DNA of 64,000 nt from Symbiodinium microadriaticum (Eukaryota; Sar; Dinophyceae; Suessiales; Symbiodiniaceae), in NCBI GenBank assembly GCA_001939145.1, contig LSRX01000067.1, positions 993,651 to 1,057,650 of the forward strand, read 5' to 3'. Shown in pieces: positions 22,088 to 33,905 of the stretch (position 1 is its first letter; each line of letters begins with the position of its first letter). Below the pieces are notes generated by a model. It was given only the letters and a program-made list of their open reading frames with translations, was not told the origin of the DNA and ran no database searches. Made by a program: the position numbers and the translations under genes.

Positions 22088-22172
22088 TTCGAAGCACAAA
22101 CTCGGCCTGCCGGGCGAGGTGGAATTGTGCGGCGGGGTGTAGCCGCTCGAAATGAGCCACGAGAACCACCAC
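22088..22172 (-). CDS. candidate exon, downstream member of a minus-strand pair
   Basis: On the minus strand the acceptor AGTAGACTTGAG is followed by 28 codons reading VVVLVAHFERLHPAAQFHLA and then RQAEFVLR; GTGTGTAGG is the donor. CCCTAAACCC lies further left at 22,030, as expected. Its AAQxHL pattern recalls the island at 51,730 (AAAQRHLGGN). Confidence 0.45.
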
Positions 22173-22484
22173 CTCAAGTCTACTTAGCGCCCTTCTTTAA
22201 GGACTATACTATACGTTAAATAAAAATGAAAATAAAGAGTAATGCTAATGTTGGGCCGCCTATAACAATTTAGGATCATCTGCCGTTAAAGGAGTGCTGG
22301 GCTCTCTGGCTACGACACTCCATTTGGGCGTGTCGCAGTGTCCTGGGTATATGTCAAGGTGTAGCCAGAATCCTGCTATTTAGGGTCTCTGTTAGGTTGG
22401 GGTCGCTTACCTTCTGAAATTCCAGTTTGTGCAAGGCATAAGGCATCTCAAACCATCAGGTATGATACTCCGACTGAAAGCCCG

Positions 22485-22580
22485 AAACCCCCACCCTTCA
22501 ATCCTTAACCCCACCCTTCAACCCTAAACCCTGAACCCCACTAAACCCTAAACCCCACCCTTCAACCCTAAACCCTAGTA
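22485..22580 (-). repeat. CCCTAAA/CCCCACCCTTCAA tandem block
   Basis: CCCTAAACCC alternates with a repeated CCCCACCCTTCAACCC unit (three times). Confidence 0.85.
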
Positions 22581-22587
22581 CAGAGAC

Positions 22588-22647
22588 CCGGGGCTTCAAA
22601 AGCTTCGATGCAAAGCTCTGCTCCGACTTGGCATAGTACAGAAAGCG
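22588..22647 (-). CDS. candidate 20-codon exon between opposed arrays
   Basis: On the minus strand TTTTAGGGGCC-type DNA reads as a C-rich intron end with acceptor ACACCCAAG. Twenty codons read RFLYYAKSEQSFASKLLKPR, then GTCTCTGTAC as donor and the complement of the CCCTAAA block. Both flanks fit the rule exactly. Confidence 0.5.
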
Positions 22648-23529
22648 CTTGGGTGTTTAGGGTTCGGGTTTTAGGGGCCGGAGATCTGGGTTTGGGTTTA
22701 GGGGTCATGAGGCTTCTGGGTTTAGGTTTCGGGTCTACATGAGATCTGGGTGGGGCGTTGAGGGGTCAGGGTAGATCTAGAATCTAGAATCGGCCAACTA
22801 CATCCTGTGGTAGCGGAGTACGGCCATGCGGGCTCTGTTATTGGAGGATTGCAAGCTTTCGACGGCCACGCCCGAGCCCTTCTTTTGACAGACAAGTTGG
22901 GGCTAGTTTCAATATTGCGCAGTCTTTCAAGCACTCATGCACACCCCAGTGCTGGGTCGCATGGGCCCATCAAGAAGGGGACGCTTCAGGTATTGGAGGC
23001 TACTACGAAACGCCATGCAGCTGGATGGCGGCATGCACGACGAAGGCAGCAGATCAAAAAAAAGACACACTCACGAGCTCCTTGCCTTCTATAGTGGATG
23101 TTAAAATGATGCTACCATTGTTCCTCCTACCCCTGCTCTGCTCCAACTGCACTCAGATTACGATGAAGACGCGTGCAACAATGATGATAAGGAGGCGGAG
23201 GGGAGGATTGCCCTCGTGGGGCCGAAGCAGGGCGAACACGACACATGAGTACTATAGAGGCCTTAATGACTAGAATCGAAAAGGGTTACTAACGGTTACT
23301 ATGTTATTTCGGCCCCTCTACAATACCACAGCTCCGGGCCTGGACCTCCGGAGAAGCAGGGTGCTGCCATCCTTTTGGCCGCTTGCAGGGCACAGGGCTT
23401 AGGGATTATAGGGTTTAGGATTTTCGGGTTTCGGACTTAGGGGGCTGTACCGTCAAGGCAGTGAAGGGCTAAGAAACATACATTTCAAGTAAATTCGGCC
23501 TGTTGTTGTCATGTGAGCTCTGCAGGGTT

Positions 23530-24001
23530 TGACTACAACTGGGCCCTCGCAATCAACATCGGCATCAGCCCGCCTGTGCCGTCCTCATTGTCGGCAACGC
23601 CATATCCAGAAATCCGTTCGCCATCACCGTCGCCACCACTACCACCCCTGGACCTTCGATCCACCCATGCATGATAATCGTCTGACTACTAACAAGAAGG
23701 ATGACATTTTTCTGGCAAAGAGAACACACCACCAATACCAGTAGAAATACCAAGTATCATCAATCAACCGTCAGGCATATAACTTGACAGCAGCAACGAC
23801 GACGACAGAAGCAACAACTACAAGGACGACGACGACGCAAAATAACGACATCTGCGTCGACATGAGAGGAGGTCGGATGACACCAATTCCCACCTCGACA
23901 TCACCGCAAACGCCACCAACATCGTCATCATAGTCATAGTCATGTTCTTCGTCAACAATGCAACCAGAAACAAGAAAGCAGCAACGTCAGCAACACAACA
24001 A

Positions 24002-24051
<50 letters not shown>

Positions 24052-24330
24052 CCAGCAGCAGCGGTGGCAGCAGCAGAAGCAGCGGTAGCAACAGCAGCAT
24101 CAGCGGCCGCAGCGGCAGCAGCAGCACCGCCACCACCGCGACGAATAACGACAAGCACCACCACCACGACGAACAACGACAAGCACCACCACCACCACCA
24201 CCGCAGCAGCAGCAGCAGCGGCGGCAATAACGACAACAACAGCAGCGACAACGACAACAACAACAACAACAGCAGCACCAACACCAACACCAACACCAAC
24301 AACAACAACAACAACAACAAGAAGAAGAAG
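23530..24330. repeat. degenerate CAC/GAC/CAG triplet region with a pure (CAG)n core
   Basis: The core (CAG)n lies at about 24,005-24,064. It is flanked by CAC, GAC, AAC and AAG triplets to 24,330 and by looser CAAC/GACG triplets back to about 23,530. Poly-Ser, poly-Gln, poly-Ala and poly-Leu ORFs arise from it. Confidence 0.9.
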
Positions 24331-24929
24331 AAGACGGTAGTATGCGGCTTCTTCAACTCAACCAACCACCAGGTCGTCATGAAAACACTCTCACATCACA
24401 TCATGTCGTTGGCTATCTTGGTATGAAGCTTGCCATCACACTCCACCACGCTATCATTAGACTGTCAGTCATCAACATTACTACCGTCATTGCGGCCGTC
24501 CTCACACAGCACAACAAGGGCAGCAACAGGAACGGCAGCAGCAACAGCAACGATAAGAAGCCAATGCAATTGACCTGCCACTTGTAGAGTTGCATGCGCT
24601 CTAAACCCAAAACTCCCTATGCCCAAAACCTGTTTAGCCAAAATCCCTAAAACTCCCGAAAGCCTGTGCGTCATAAGCCCTAAGCTCCACACCCGGCAGC
24701 TCAGTCCTGCAATCCAGGAAGCCACCTCGTCCATGTTGGCAGTCCAGCGGCTGGCACCTTTTGGGTTTTGGATTCGTTCAGGACAGTCTGAAAGAGAGCA
24801 ACAATAACAAAACGAACAGTCAACAGTCACCCACCTTAAATTTGACCAAAGATCAGACCGATGAACAAACACGTAAATGAGTACGACATTTTCATATACA
24901 CACAAACAATGTACATGCGTAAATACATG

Positions 24930-25173
24930 TGTGTATATATATATATGTGCAGATGTAAATATATACGCACCTGTGAGAGTGGGGTCTTTGCAGAAGGTAT
25001 CCTTGCTGCATGTAGAGAGCAAGCCGGGCTTGCCTCTGATGCTTGCAGTGTCCATTCCTTGAGGCTTCAGTATATACACACACGTAGACACAAAAACAAG
25101 TAACAAATAAACACAACTCTATGCGTTATCATATATATATATATATATGTGTATACAGACAGTCATACATATG

Positions 25174-25222
<49 letters not shown>

Positions 25223-25256
25223 TGTGTGTGTGTGTGCGTGTGTGTGTGTGTGTGGG
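24930..25256. repeat. compound TA / GA / GT microsatellites
   Basis: (TA)n at 24,937-24,950 and 25,131-25,149, then (TA)n(GA)n at 25,165-25,217 and (GT)n to about 25,254. Confidence 0.9.
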
Positions 25257-25724
25257 TCTGCATGTGTTCATTCCTACCCTACTACTTGTAATGGGCAACT
25301 GGAGCCCTATGGGTTGTCATCGCTTGCACCTGAGGCCCTGGCGCTTTGGCCGCTGAACCTCACTGGGCAACACGTGAAGCAGACACAGTCGGAACCACGC
25401 TCCGTTGGCTTCAGTTTGGGGTCTTGGATTTAGGGATTAAGAGTTTAAGGCTAGGAGCACCATGGTGGATAAGGCTCTGACTGGGAGAACAAACTGTCAG
25501 CCACAGCATCCCGAAAACCCGACATGGACAGATCATGTCTACGCTAAACCCTCAGCAGGCCCTCAAACTTACGCCCTAAGCCAGAAAACTGCTTGCTTGC
25601 AATTGCACCTTCAGTGTTCTCGTTCTCGGTGTGTCCTCAAACCCCAAAGGTGCCTCAACAAGCATAAAGCCCTAAGCCCTAATACGTTTGGACAGGAACC
25701 GGAGTGCGGGGTGACGCATCAAAA

Positions 25725-25970
25725 AAAAAGATAAGCATCTAAACAAATTTACCACGGTAGCCATCAATAAACAAAATGATAGGCATCAAGAAAAAGCTTG
25801 GTGGGTTTAGGGCTTGGACGGTAGCCATCAAAAACAATTGATAGGCATCAAGAAAAACATGCATGGAGGGTTTAGGATGTTTTAGGGTGTTTATCAATTT
25901 TTTTAGATGCTTATCAGCTTTTTAGATACTTATTAAATATTTTGATGCCTATGCCAACCGGAGCCACTGA
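25725..25970. mobile_element. AT-rich inverted-repeat element with internal tandem repeat
   Basis: AAAGATAAGCATCTAAACAA at the left pairs with TTTTTTTAGATGCTTATCAG near 25,900. Two copies of GGTAGCCATCAA..ACAA..TGATAGGCATCAAGAAAAA lie about 62 bp apart, and GATGCCTATGCC near 25,950 pairs with them. Confidence 0.55.
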
Positions 25971-26059
25971 ACTCGTAAACCCCTGAATCCAAACCAATAG
26001 AGCTTAGGCCAAGAAAAGTAGGTGGCTCTGCATGTGAAGGCCTTGTTAAACGGTCAGCG

Positions 26060-26430
26060 CACGGATCTAATATGTTCCATAAATTAAAATATATCTAGAC
26101 AATATTTATGTACATATATATATATATATATATAGATTTACAATATATCGGAAATTTAATGTAAAATACTCCTTCCTTAATGTTCTCTAATCAAAATTTT
26201 GATTCAATTATGGAATAATAAATGGTTAGAGGTTCTTAGGATTGTCAGAATTTAATAAGAAATTTACTTGTATGATATTTTTCAAACTCCTATATCTTCA
26301 TAACTTATATTTCCCTGTATTTTCAACATCAAAGAATGTTAAAAACAGTTTCTACTAGTATTTTGAATAATTCCTATTTTCTTGAATTCACGACATTTCG
26401 CGTCAAGTACTTTCCCTTACTATGGTAACC
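26060..26430. other. AT-rich island of unknown origin
   Basis: About 370 bp strongly richer in A+T than the rest of the window, including a (TA)n run at 26,115-26,134. It has no telomere-like motif, long frame or recognisable organelle or RNA gene. Confidence 0.5.
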
Positions 26431-26924
26431 TAAACTAAATCCTACTGTTTTCAGAAGCGGTCTTTGTTGGAATATTACTCAGAAGAATAGGAACAGAAAA
26501 CAATCACGCACGACGGCAACTATGCAACAAGATAACAACAAAAATAAGCATAGCTAATGACCGGCACTACAAGTAGCGGTGCGCATGTATGCATGCGTTC
26601 ACATCACAACAGTATTGAAAATGATTGTACGACCATCTACGATGTGGCAGCCGGGGGTAGGACCCTCCGAGAATATGGCATGTGACTTTTTTTGGCCCAG
26701 CCAAGCCCGGCACCCACAGGACGTGGATGCGTTTCACAGTTCCCTGGCGTGGGCACATGACAGTTCGAGTTTTGCACCGCCGCATGGAGTAGATTACTAA
26801 ACTGCTTCACATTGGGGCTGGAGGCTTACAGGCTGAAAAAGCGTTGTGGGCTGCGACTAGACTGTGACTGCCTCTGACAGAGAAGGAAAACATACAGTCG
26901 CATCCTGTGCACGCATCCTGGACC

Positions 26925-27020
26925 CCAAACCCTAAACCCTAACTCCTATACCCTAACCTCTATACCCCAGGCCCCAAACCCTAAACACGAAACCCTAACA
27001 ACTAAACCCTGAACCCCTAG
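26925..27020 (-). repeat. CCCTAAA-type block
   Basis: CCCTAAACCCTAACTCC and variants, ending just upstream of the acceptor of the exon at 27,033. Confidence 0.85.
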
Positions 27021-27032
27021 GGACTTCCACAG

Positions 27033-27147
27033 GTTTGGGGAGGCTCTACAGCGCTTTGACCCGAAAATGAAAAAGGCTCATAAGCAGTTGAGCAACATGA
27101 GACGGTGCTTGTTCCTAGAGAGCTCAATGTGCCTGAGTAGTCCTGGA
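27033..27147 (+). CDS. candidate exon 1 of a three-exon chain
   Basis: The CCCTAAA block ends in GGGACTTCCACAG. The frame 1+38 codons reads FGEALQRFDPKMKKAHKQLS and ends CLFLESSMCLSSPG. The donor is GTGAGC. Paired signals, C-left flank, basic/helical pattern and phase continuity with the next two exons make this one of the better unidentified genes here. Confidence 0.55.
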
Positions 27148-27334
27148 GTGAGCTATGGCATGGCTTAACTGCGGTGATCTAGGGGATTCTTCTTGACTGA
27201 GTGGCTTTGGGCCGAAGACTCCAGCACGGTACAGGGCAGAAATCTTTCCTCAAGTGCTTTGCAGAGCAAACCCCCAACCACCTCAACGCCCCCCGAAAAC
27301 GCGGAACAGTCTAGACGCTGAACCCTTCTGTCAG

Positions 27335-27430
27335 CTCAAACTTCACCTGCTTGGCCCCCGTCGGCTGCGACTGAAAAAACCGCACCTGGCATATCTTAAG
27401 GGACATAGAGCTGGCGGTTCAGCGCTTTGG
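27335..27430 (+). CDS. candidate exon 2 of a three-exon chain
   Basis: Acceptor CCCTTCTGTCAG after C-rich CCCCCAACCACC. Thirty-two codons (phase 0/0) read LKLHLLGPRRLRLKKPHLAY and end RAGGSALW. The donor GTGTTTAGG carries the telomere-like motif typical of intron starts. Confidence 0.55.
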
Positions 27431-27522
27431 GTGTTTAGGACTGGGCCGTACCTGGTGGGTTCAGTTGGGTTTTTGTTGTTGATAGCCTCGCCGTGTCGGG
27501 TTTCTCGCTGTCCTGTGGGCAG

Positions 27523-27552
27523 GGCTTCGGGATTCAAGTATGGGACTTATAG
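27523..27552 (+). CDS. candidate terminal exon of a three-exon chain
   Basis: Acceptor CGCTGTCCTGTGGGCAG; in phase it reads GFGIQVWDL then TAG at 27,550. Very short, so end of gene here is tentative. Confidence 0.3.
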   Translation, partial: GFGIQVWDL

Positions 27553-27989
27553 GCGCTCTGACATGGACCGTGGTCCAGAGAACAAAGAAACTCTAAGCGT
27601 TTAGTAGGGTTCAGGCAAGCCCCAAAATCCTAAATCCAACATTGCTGTGGCGATGAAGCGCATGGCAAGTCTCTCCGCACCTCTTTCTCGCCCTCGTCCT
27701 CCAGGAGCAAATTCTCTTCGATCTCCTGCATCGCTTGGGGGCTGTTTGCATCGGCCGGAGGATGAACAAAAGGCAGGAGCATATTCATAATGATAATGGT
27801 ATCAATAGCAAGCAGTTGCCATAATAACAATCCAAGCACTTGTACCAGCAAAGACAAGAATTAGTACCCTAAGCATTAAACCGTTGAGCCCTGAACCCTA
27901 GACCCCTAAGCCCTAAACCTAGCCCTAGCCCTAAACCAAATACTCACAACACTGGCAATAGTTCGGTTTTGAGCTAGCATAGGGCTTTG

Positions 27990-28095
27990 AGGGTATTCTA
28001 CTCGTATCATTCTTACTATTACTGTTATCACTATGATTATTATGATGGTGATAAGTATTTTTGCTATTCTACTTACTGGTATTATCACATCGTTA
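27990..28095. repeat. degenerate ATT/ACT triplet tract
   Basis: Imperfect TTACTATTACTGTTATCA-type triplets, as at 15.1 and 37.0 kb. No gene signal recognised between 27.6 and 28.9 kb except a 110-codon minus-strand frame (28,324-28,656) without supporting splice or repeat context. Confidence 0.55.
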
Positions 28096-29096
28096 CGAAG
28101 CTGCTTTATAAGAGTATTTATATTAAGGAATGATAATTCCGACCCATATATTGGTTAGAGTTTAGTCTGAGAGTTTAGACTGAAAGTGCAAAGCCACCCA
28201 GAGACCCGCTCACTGCACGAAAGATTCAAGCCCGGGAATCTACATACGGAATATTCGGGCTATCAGTGGGCTATTAGGGCTTCTGGCCCTGTAACGAGCG
28301 AGCAGCGCTGTAGCGCGCAAGCCTCACCCCTGTACGAGTGCATCCAGCTTCAGACGACCATACCCCTGGCAGGATGAGCAGAACAACGGAGATGGATAAA
28401 CACATAACAAGGCCACACAGGCCACATTTCTGTTAATGTCATGATGCTGCTGGCTACTGGCATCAACAATCATTTTCATTATGGTGACAATATCTTCATG
28501 GAAATCGTGCAGGGCGCAGACTTGCCTTCTTGTCGAGGGGCACCAGCACTGGTGCCCTGGTAAGCAGCTGGAAGCCCTCCTGTAGCGACTGCGAGCATGC
28601 GCAGTGCTCAGCCATCCTCCCCGTTTTTTATACAGCTTCAATAACCCCACGATCATTCCAGTTGCCGGCGATTGCGTGTCGTTTTCGAGTTTTCAGTTGC
28701 AGGGGCACATCATGACGACATGGTCATGTAACAGAGAAGCTCTGAGACTCCACCTCTGAGAAGTAGTTCACGTCGAAAGAGCTGCCCATGCCGATCCTAA
28801 GCGATCAAACCCCGAAGGCAGCCTTATAAAGGGGCCAGTACCAACACCCTAAGTACTTGCCAACGAAGGACTCCAAACCCGGCCCTAGGCCTGCTTGCCG
28901 GCAGAGGTAGGCCCCAATCTAAACTGCCTAGGGTCTCTGACCCAACAATGCACCCCAAACCCGTGACCGTCCACCCAGAAACTCAAAAACCTGGACCCTT
29001 TGCTCTCAAATCTGCATTGCCCTGCAACTCTCAGCCCCAAAGGCGACACAATCCCTGCACTTTCAAACGCCAAACTCAGGGCACCACCCCTGCAAG

Positions 29097-29143
29097 CCGG
29101 CAGCGTCAACGCGCTGCCTTGGGCTTCGTGGCTCAGCTGCAGG
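29097..29143 (+). CDS. candidate micro-exon
   Basis: Acceptor CCACCCCTGCAAG; 1+15 codons+1 read RQRQRAALGFVAQLQ. AGG is followed by GATTTGG (GA donor) and G-rich telomere-like DNA to 29,310. Confidence 0.3.
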
Positions 29144-29846
29144 GATTTGGATTCAAGAGCTTAGGGGTTTTTTGGATGAGGCTTTATGCTGGGCTCGGGG
29201 CTCGGGGTTGCAGGGGTTGAGGTTTGGGGTGAAAGCGGTTCGGCTCCAGGGCTTGCTGTTTGAAATATGGCTCAGGTTTGAGTTCAGAGTTTAGGGTTTG
29301 GGGTTCAGGCTTGCGGACTCAAAGAGAGCAGGTGAGTGCGACAAGCTGAATGGAATTTTTGCGAAACATTTCCAGATGTACATTACAAAACCATCAGCTC
29401 GGGTCCCTGGTCAGCCATGCACTGCGATTTTTTCAAAACACTCCTCTTTAATGATAGCAATCACAAGCGTTTTGGCACTTCCAGCCGAAGCTGCTACTGG
29501 GCCTCATTGCTAGTAATTAACTGGAACAGGGGGTTTGGGGTATATTGCTAGTAGAGTTTAAGAAGGGGCGGTGAGAAGAGTATAGTACGGGTCAATCAGA
29601 CCTCTACCCTAAAGCCTAAGCGGACCGTCCCAGCTCTTCTTCCGTGGGCAAGACACGAGGGATCGGGTTGCATGTGGTGCATCATGTAAAACTCGCCGCC
29701 AAAGGGAACGCCTCAGCTGGGCGCGAAACGTCGGGCTTAGTTCTTTGTTTACATGTGCGATCATGTTCAGCAGAAGCCCTAAACCCTAAACCCAGGTCTA
29801 CCAAGAGCCTTAGCATTGCACGAGTATCGAAACCCTAAATAAAAAG

Positions 29847-29925
29847 CCAGGGAGCTGCTGTATGCGCCAGGCACCTGGCTGCCTCCTGATGCTTTCGGCT
29901 TGGAAGCCAGGGATCACGACGGCTG
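29847..29925 (+). CDS. candidate exon, strand ambiguous
   Basis: CCCTAAA motifs (29,778-29,838) lie left and TAGGGTTGTAAG/TTTAGGATTTCGG right. On + the acceptor CTAAATAAAAAG and donor GTGAAC bound a frame reading RELLYAPGTWLPPDAFGLEA and then RDHDGW. On the minus strand an acceptor GGTTCACCAG gives RRDPWLPSRKHQEAARCLAH, which joins in phase to the minus-strand exon at 30,483. Confidence 0.4.
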
Positions 29926-30482
29926 GTGAACCGTAATCCCTGAACCCTAGGGCTTCGGGCCGTCTAGGGTTGTAAGTTTAGAATTTAGGATTTCGGCTGC
30001 AGGGTTTAGAAATGTGGGGTTTCGCGTCAAAGAAACGTCAAACCGCCGGAGTGGAGGTGTGCAGATAAGGACCTTCAGGGCGACCTTACCTCAGAACAGG
30101 CCCCCCGGTTCAGCCCAGCCTGAACTCTCAAAGCTCTATGCTTAGGCTGCATGGCGTTGCAGGCCAAAAGACAAACTCTTGCCCACGGCCAATGAAGCCC
30201 AAGTCCCAAGCATCCGTGTTTAAGTAGTGTTTAGGGCTCACAACCAGAGTCACAACACTACCAAGAGCAAACCTAAGGTTAGCAATAGGAACCATCGCAG
30301 TGTTAGTTAATAGCCGCGATGATACTCGCCATCTGCAACAACCATACAGAGAAACACCGAACAGCAATAGTCCCGCTGTCATACTGCACATACTAGGAAA
30401 AGGCTAACGCTACCAATACCCCACGCCATGAACAGCAAATGCATTTCAGAAACCCTAAACCCTAAACCCCTAAAAGAATGAC

Positions 30483-30572
30483 TGATGGGCAGGCAGTCCT
30501 TGCTTTGCAAAGACGGCTCCGAGGTACTGGTGGTAGAAGGACACCACCCGGGAAGTGACGAAACCTCCCAGC
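30483..30572 (-). CDS. candidate exon, 29 codons
   Basis: On the minus strand the acceptor GACCCGGTCCAAG precedes 1+87+2 nt reading LGGFVTSRVVSFYHQYLGAV and ending FAKQGLPAH. The donor GTCATTCTTTTAGGGGTTTAGGG runs straight into the telomere-like intron start. TTTAGGG (30,621-30,645) lies on the other side. A plus-strand alternative (MTDGQAVLALQRRLR, donor GTACTG) also exists. Confidence 0.45.
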
Positions 30573-31009
30573 CTTGGACCGGGTCAGGGGTACTGCATTT
30601 TGTGTTCAGGGTATAGATAGTGGTTTAGGGTTTAGGGTTTAGGGTTAGTATAGCTATCATGATCATCATGACGATAGCTATGGTATAAAGACACCGCTTT
30701 ACACCCTTCATCATCCTGAATGCAACCAAGCTCGATAAGAGGTTGTGAGATGCAGTGTCCTCATATCTCATACCCCAAGAGACATGCTAAAACCTCTTCT
30801 GCAATCTACATCCCGACCTAGCGAGCACCAAACCCCTGCCAAACATCACATAAGAAGCAAACCACAAGGGAAGGATGCCCAAGAAAATGCGGATGGCTCT
30901 CAACTCTGAACCCTCAGCCCTCCAAGCCCTGAAAGTCAAGGCAAAGGGCCTTCCAACCCCGAACTACCTTACGTCCGAATGACAAGGCAGATGGCCCAAC
31001 AGCCTGAGT

Positions 31010-31150
31010 CACCCTAAACCCTAAACCCTAAATCCCTTCACCCTAAACCCTAAATCCCTAATCCCTGAATAGCTGCCTGAACCCTGAACCCTAGATCCCT
31101 AAACCCTGAACCCTAAACCCTAAATCCCTGGCCCTAAACCCTAAACAAAC
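31010..31150 (-). repeat. dense CCCTAAA array
   Basis: About 140 bp of CCCTAAACCCTAAATCC-type units, the left boundary of the exon at 31,161. Confidence 0.9.
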
Positions 31151-31160
31151 GTCAAGGCAG

Positions 31161-31256
31161 AGGGCCCAGTTCGGAAGAGCTCTCTTCCGAAGATGATTCG
31201 GTCGTAGCATCTCGGCTCTTTGTCTGCTCCTGCGGCATCCGGGCTGACCCACACGG
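31161..31256 (+). CDS. candidate exon 1 of a three-exon chain
   Basis: Acceptor ACGTCAAGGCAG directly after the CCCTAAA array. The frame 1+93+2 reads GPSSEELSSEDDSVVASRLF, then VCSCGIRADPH. The donor GTTTAGGG is itself the telomere-like unit. An internal 22-bp palindrome (TTCGGAAGAG/CTCTTCCGAA) lies in the exon. Confidence 0.55.
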
Positions 31257-31350
31257 GTTTAGGGTTCAGGGGTTTAGGGTTTAGGGGCGTTAGGGTTTAG
31301 GGGCTTTAGGGTTTAGTGGTTTGGGGGATTAGGGTTTAGGGGATGAATGC
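31257..31350 (+). repeat. TTTAGGG array (start of candidate intron)
   Basis: TTTAGGG, GGTTCAGGGG and GGCGTTAGGG units fill the intron between the exons at 31,161 and 31,353. Confidence 0.85.
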
Positions 31351-31352
31351 AG

Positions 31353-31424
31353 AAAAGCGAGAACAACACTTAGCGCGAAGCGTGAAGCTAACGAGGAGAG
31401 CGATATGAGCACGAAAGGCCCCAG
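31353..31424 (+). CDS. candidate exon 2 of a three-exon chain
   Basis: Acceptor GATGAATGCAG and donor GTTTCA bound 1+69+2 nt. The entry phase matches exon 1. It reads KARTTLSAKREANEESDMST and then KGP. Confidence 0.5.
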
Positions 31425-31538
31425 GTTTCACTGTGAGTAATTGAGGCAATCCTTTTTGCGGCCCATGGCCTCCAGAACCCCAAATCCTGCACCCAGAATC
31501 ACTCGATGCTCTCAAAGCGAAGCTCCCTCCCTCTTCAG

Positions 31539-31625
31539 CATCGCCGTTTCAGGCCTAGAGGCATCGGAGGCATCTCCTTTGCAGAACTGCGATGGAGGAG
31601 CAGCGGGTGTTATTTGGAGGCTCCG
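31539..31625 (+). CDS. candidate exon 3 of a three-exon chain
   Basis: Pyrimidine-rich acceptor CTCCCTCCCTCTTCAG and donor GTGACT, with TTTAGGG starting 13 bp into the next intron. The phase continues exon 2 and reads IAVSGLEASEASPLQNCDGG, then AAGVIWRLR. A fourth exon near 31,957-32,013 (ACSGQLAANQRVESIKDKPS, donor GTTCAGGG) is phase-compatible. Confidence 0.5.
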
Positions 31626-31629
31626 GTGA

Positions 31630-32340
31630 CTGGGAGGGTTTAGGGTTTAGCGTTCAGGGTTTAGGACTTAGGGTTTGAGTTTAAGGTTTAATTAGGATTT
31701 AGGGTTTAGGGTTGCGAGGAGAGCGGGTGTTAGCTGGGCCAGCTACGCTAAAACTCAAGTAGATGGGTGTTCCTAACCCTATACATTCAATCAAACCCTT
31801 ACACAATACCTAAGCCCGAAACACTATTAAACCCAACAGAAAACCGTGGATTATCCCTAAACCTTACACCCGAAACCCAATCGTCAACCCAAAACCCTAA
31901 ACCCTAACTTCCCTGAGCCTCGATGTGGGGCCTGAAAAAGGACCAGGGCATGTTCAGGGCAGTTGGCTGCAAATCAACGGGTGGAATCGATAAAAGACAA
32001 GCCATCTGCTTCTCGTTCAGGGTTCAGGGCTTAGGGCTTAGGGTTTATGACATCTTCTGCTGGTCGTGCAGGGCTCAAGGACGAACACGAAACCACGTTA
32101 AGAAATTCTACTAAACTTGCTACTGGCTTTACTGGTGATTAGACAGGCTTTACGGTTGGCTTTTGTGTGGGTTTCACTTTTTCTTGCTTAATGCACTCTT
32201 TTGCACGAGGAGTTCCGCTCCAACCAGCATTGGCTTTCCTGAGGAAAAAACAAACAAGTTGATTATACGAATTATACGTGCCAGATATTTTGTGAAGATG
32301 ATGTTTCCTGACCATGGTAGCTGAAGCTCTTTAAACAGCC
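31630..32340. other. telomere-like blocks and sequence without clear genes
   Basis: TTTAGGG block 31,636-31,715; CCCTAA-rich 31,770-31,910; TTTAGGG again 32,015-32,048; then ordinary sequence. A plus-strand frame from ATG 32,347 to 32,574 (ALNTHQNVKHCKWLPNHDKE) is protein-like but unsupported. Confidence 0.5.
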
Positions 32341-33380
32341 CAGTCCATGGTCGGGAGAGTATTAATTTTGTTAAATGTCCATTCTTTCTTGGCGTTAAAT
32401 ACCCATCAGAATGTAAAACATTGTAAATGGCTACCTAACCATGACAAAGAAATCCAGGAAATGCAGGCAGCAACCCGACCCGCTGCAGGTGATAATTGCA
32501 GAACAAGGCACGGAAAAAGGACCCCACCAGAATCGCCACTTCGCCGGGATTTTAATACTGACAAGGCGAGTTAGGGTCAAATTACGGTTTGTGGTTTAGG
32601 CAAACTCAGAGAAGGCTTCGTCTTGCACGGGGTTCATGCTGTGCGGCTTTTTCACTAAGGCTTTCACTTTAAGGTCTGCCAGGGTCTGCTGGAGCATTTT
32701 CGGCTGTTCGGTGGTTCAAGGTTTGAGGGTGCGGCCTTCCCTAAAGATAGGTGACGAGAGCGCATGGAGACCCCGAGTAACATGAGAGCGACAACCGCCT
32801 TATGCAACAGGATCCCCGAAAGGGGGCCTAACCCTTATCCAAAACAGCCGCATAGGACCCCCGTGAGAAACTCGACAGCCGCGTACATGCAATCCCTCCA
32901 CTGGCCACTCAAAGCGATTCAAACTTGGGCGCAGGGTTTGGGATACATTCCAGGCCCTGAACCCTAAACCCGTAAAACCCTAAACTCCACATCTGTGTGG
33001 GACAGGGTCGATGGCTTCCGGCACCAAACTCGCCGGCATGGCTTGTTCCCGTCCATGCTCCTGAGCTTGCAGTGTTAAGCTTTAGGGACGTCGGCTATAT
33101 GGGCCTTAATAATCCGAACAAAGCTTTTGGCTGGATTATAGTATAACCGTATAACTATGTTGGGTTGACTTAAGATATGGAGGGTACTCTCCATGTTCGG
33201 CGTTCGTACGATTCGGGTGCCGCCCTCTTTTGGTGAGAATCCCAACTTAGAGAACAGGACACACTGTCGGCCTAGTTCAGGCCCCGAGATATTGCAGTTT
33301 CGTGAAACATTGTGGAATCAGGAACTTACAGTAGGGCTTACGGTTTGAGGTTGTGAGAGGTTTGGGCCCTATGGTTTTTC

Positions 33381-33638
33381 ATGTACTATACTTGGGAGGG
33401 AGTCGTGTCTGGGATCAAGGTTCAGGGGTCTGTTCTTCTAGAGTGCGCGGGTGTCTTCTACTGTACCTGGGCGGGTTCCTGTAAATTCTCCCTCGTTGGT
33501 GCACTGGTGGCTGCATGCTATATTCTGAGCATCCTGACCTTTGCGTGGCCTCATGCAGCAATACCCGAGACCCTGAACCTTATAGACCCTCCAACCCCGC
33601 CTGAATCCTTTATAAGGTACCTTAAGAAATTGCCTTAA
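33381..33638 (+). other. open frame with a hydrophobic segment
   Basis: A frame from ATG at 33,381 to TAA at 33,636, with FSLVGALVAACYILSILTFA as a possible membrane segment. No repeat or splice context supports it. Confidence 0.25.
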
Positions 33639-33701
33639 GCCGTAATCTCTCCGATGCCTTCTCGCCAGGGATTCCGAATCTCTTGTTTGCCTCTGTCGCA
33701 G

Positions 33702-33782
33702 GCCAGGCGCGCGATGTCTGCGGGCATGTCATTGCTGGTGAAGACCTCCAAGGTTCCACGGCTGACATGCCGGCGCTTCAGG
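33702..33782 (+). CDS. candidate exon before a TTTAGGG block
   Basis: Consensus-like acceptor TTTGCCTCTGTCGCAG; 2+78+1 nt reads QARDVCGHVIAGEDLQGSTA, then DMPALQ. The donor GTTTCAG is followed by GGGATTAGGGC and 100 bp of TTTAGGG (33,790-33,900). A second frame (ARRAMSAGMSLLVKTSKVPR) is also open. Confidence 0.45.
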
Positions 33783-33789
33783 GTTTCAG

Positions 33790-33905
33790 AGTTCGGGATT
33801 AGGGCTTGGGGTTTAGGCTTAGGGTTTGGGGTTTAGGGTTTAGGGTTGAGGGCTTAGGGCTTAGGGCTTAGGGCTTAGGGTTTAGGCTTAGGGTTTGGGG
33901 TCCGG
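33790..33905 (+). repeat. TTTAGGG/CTTAGGG array
   Basis: GGGCTTAGGGCTTAGGGTTT-type units, probable intron start after the 33,702 exon. Confidence 0.9.
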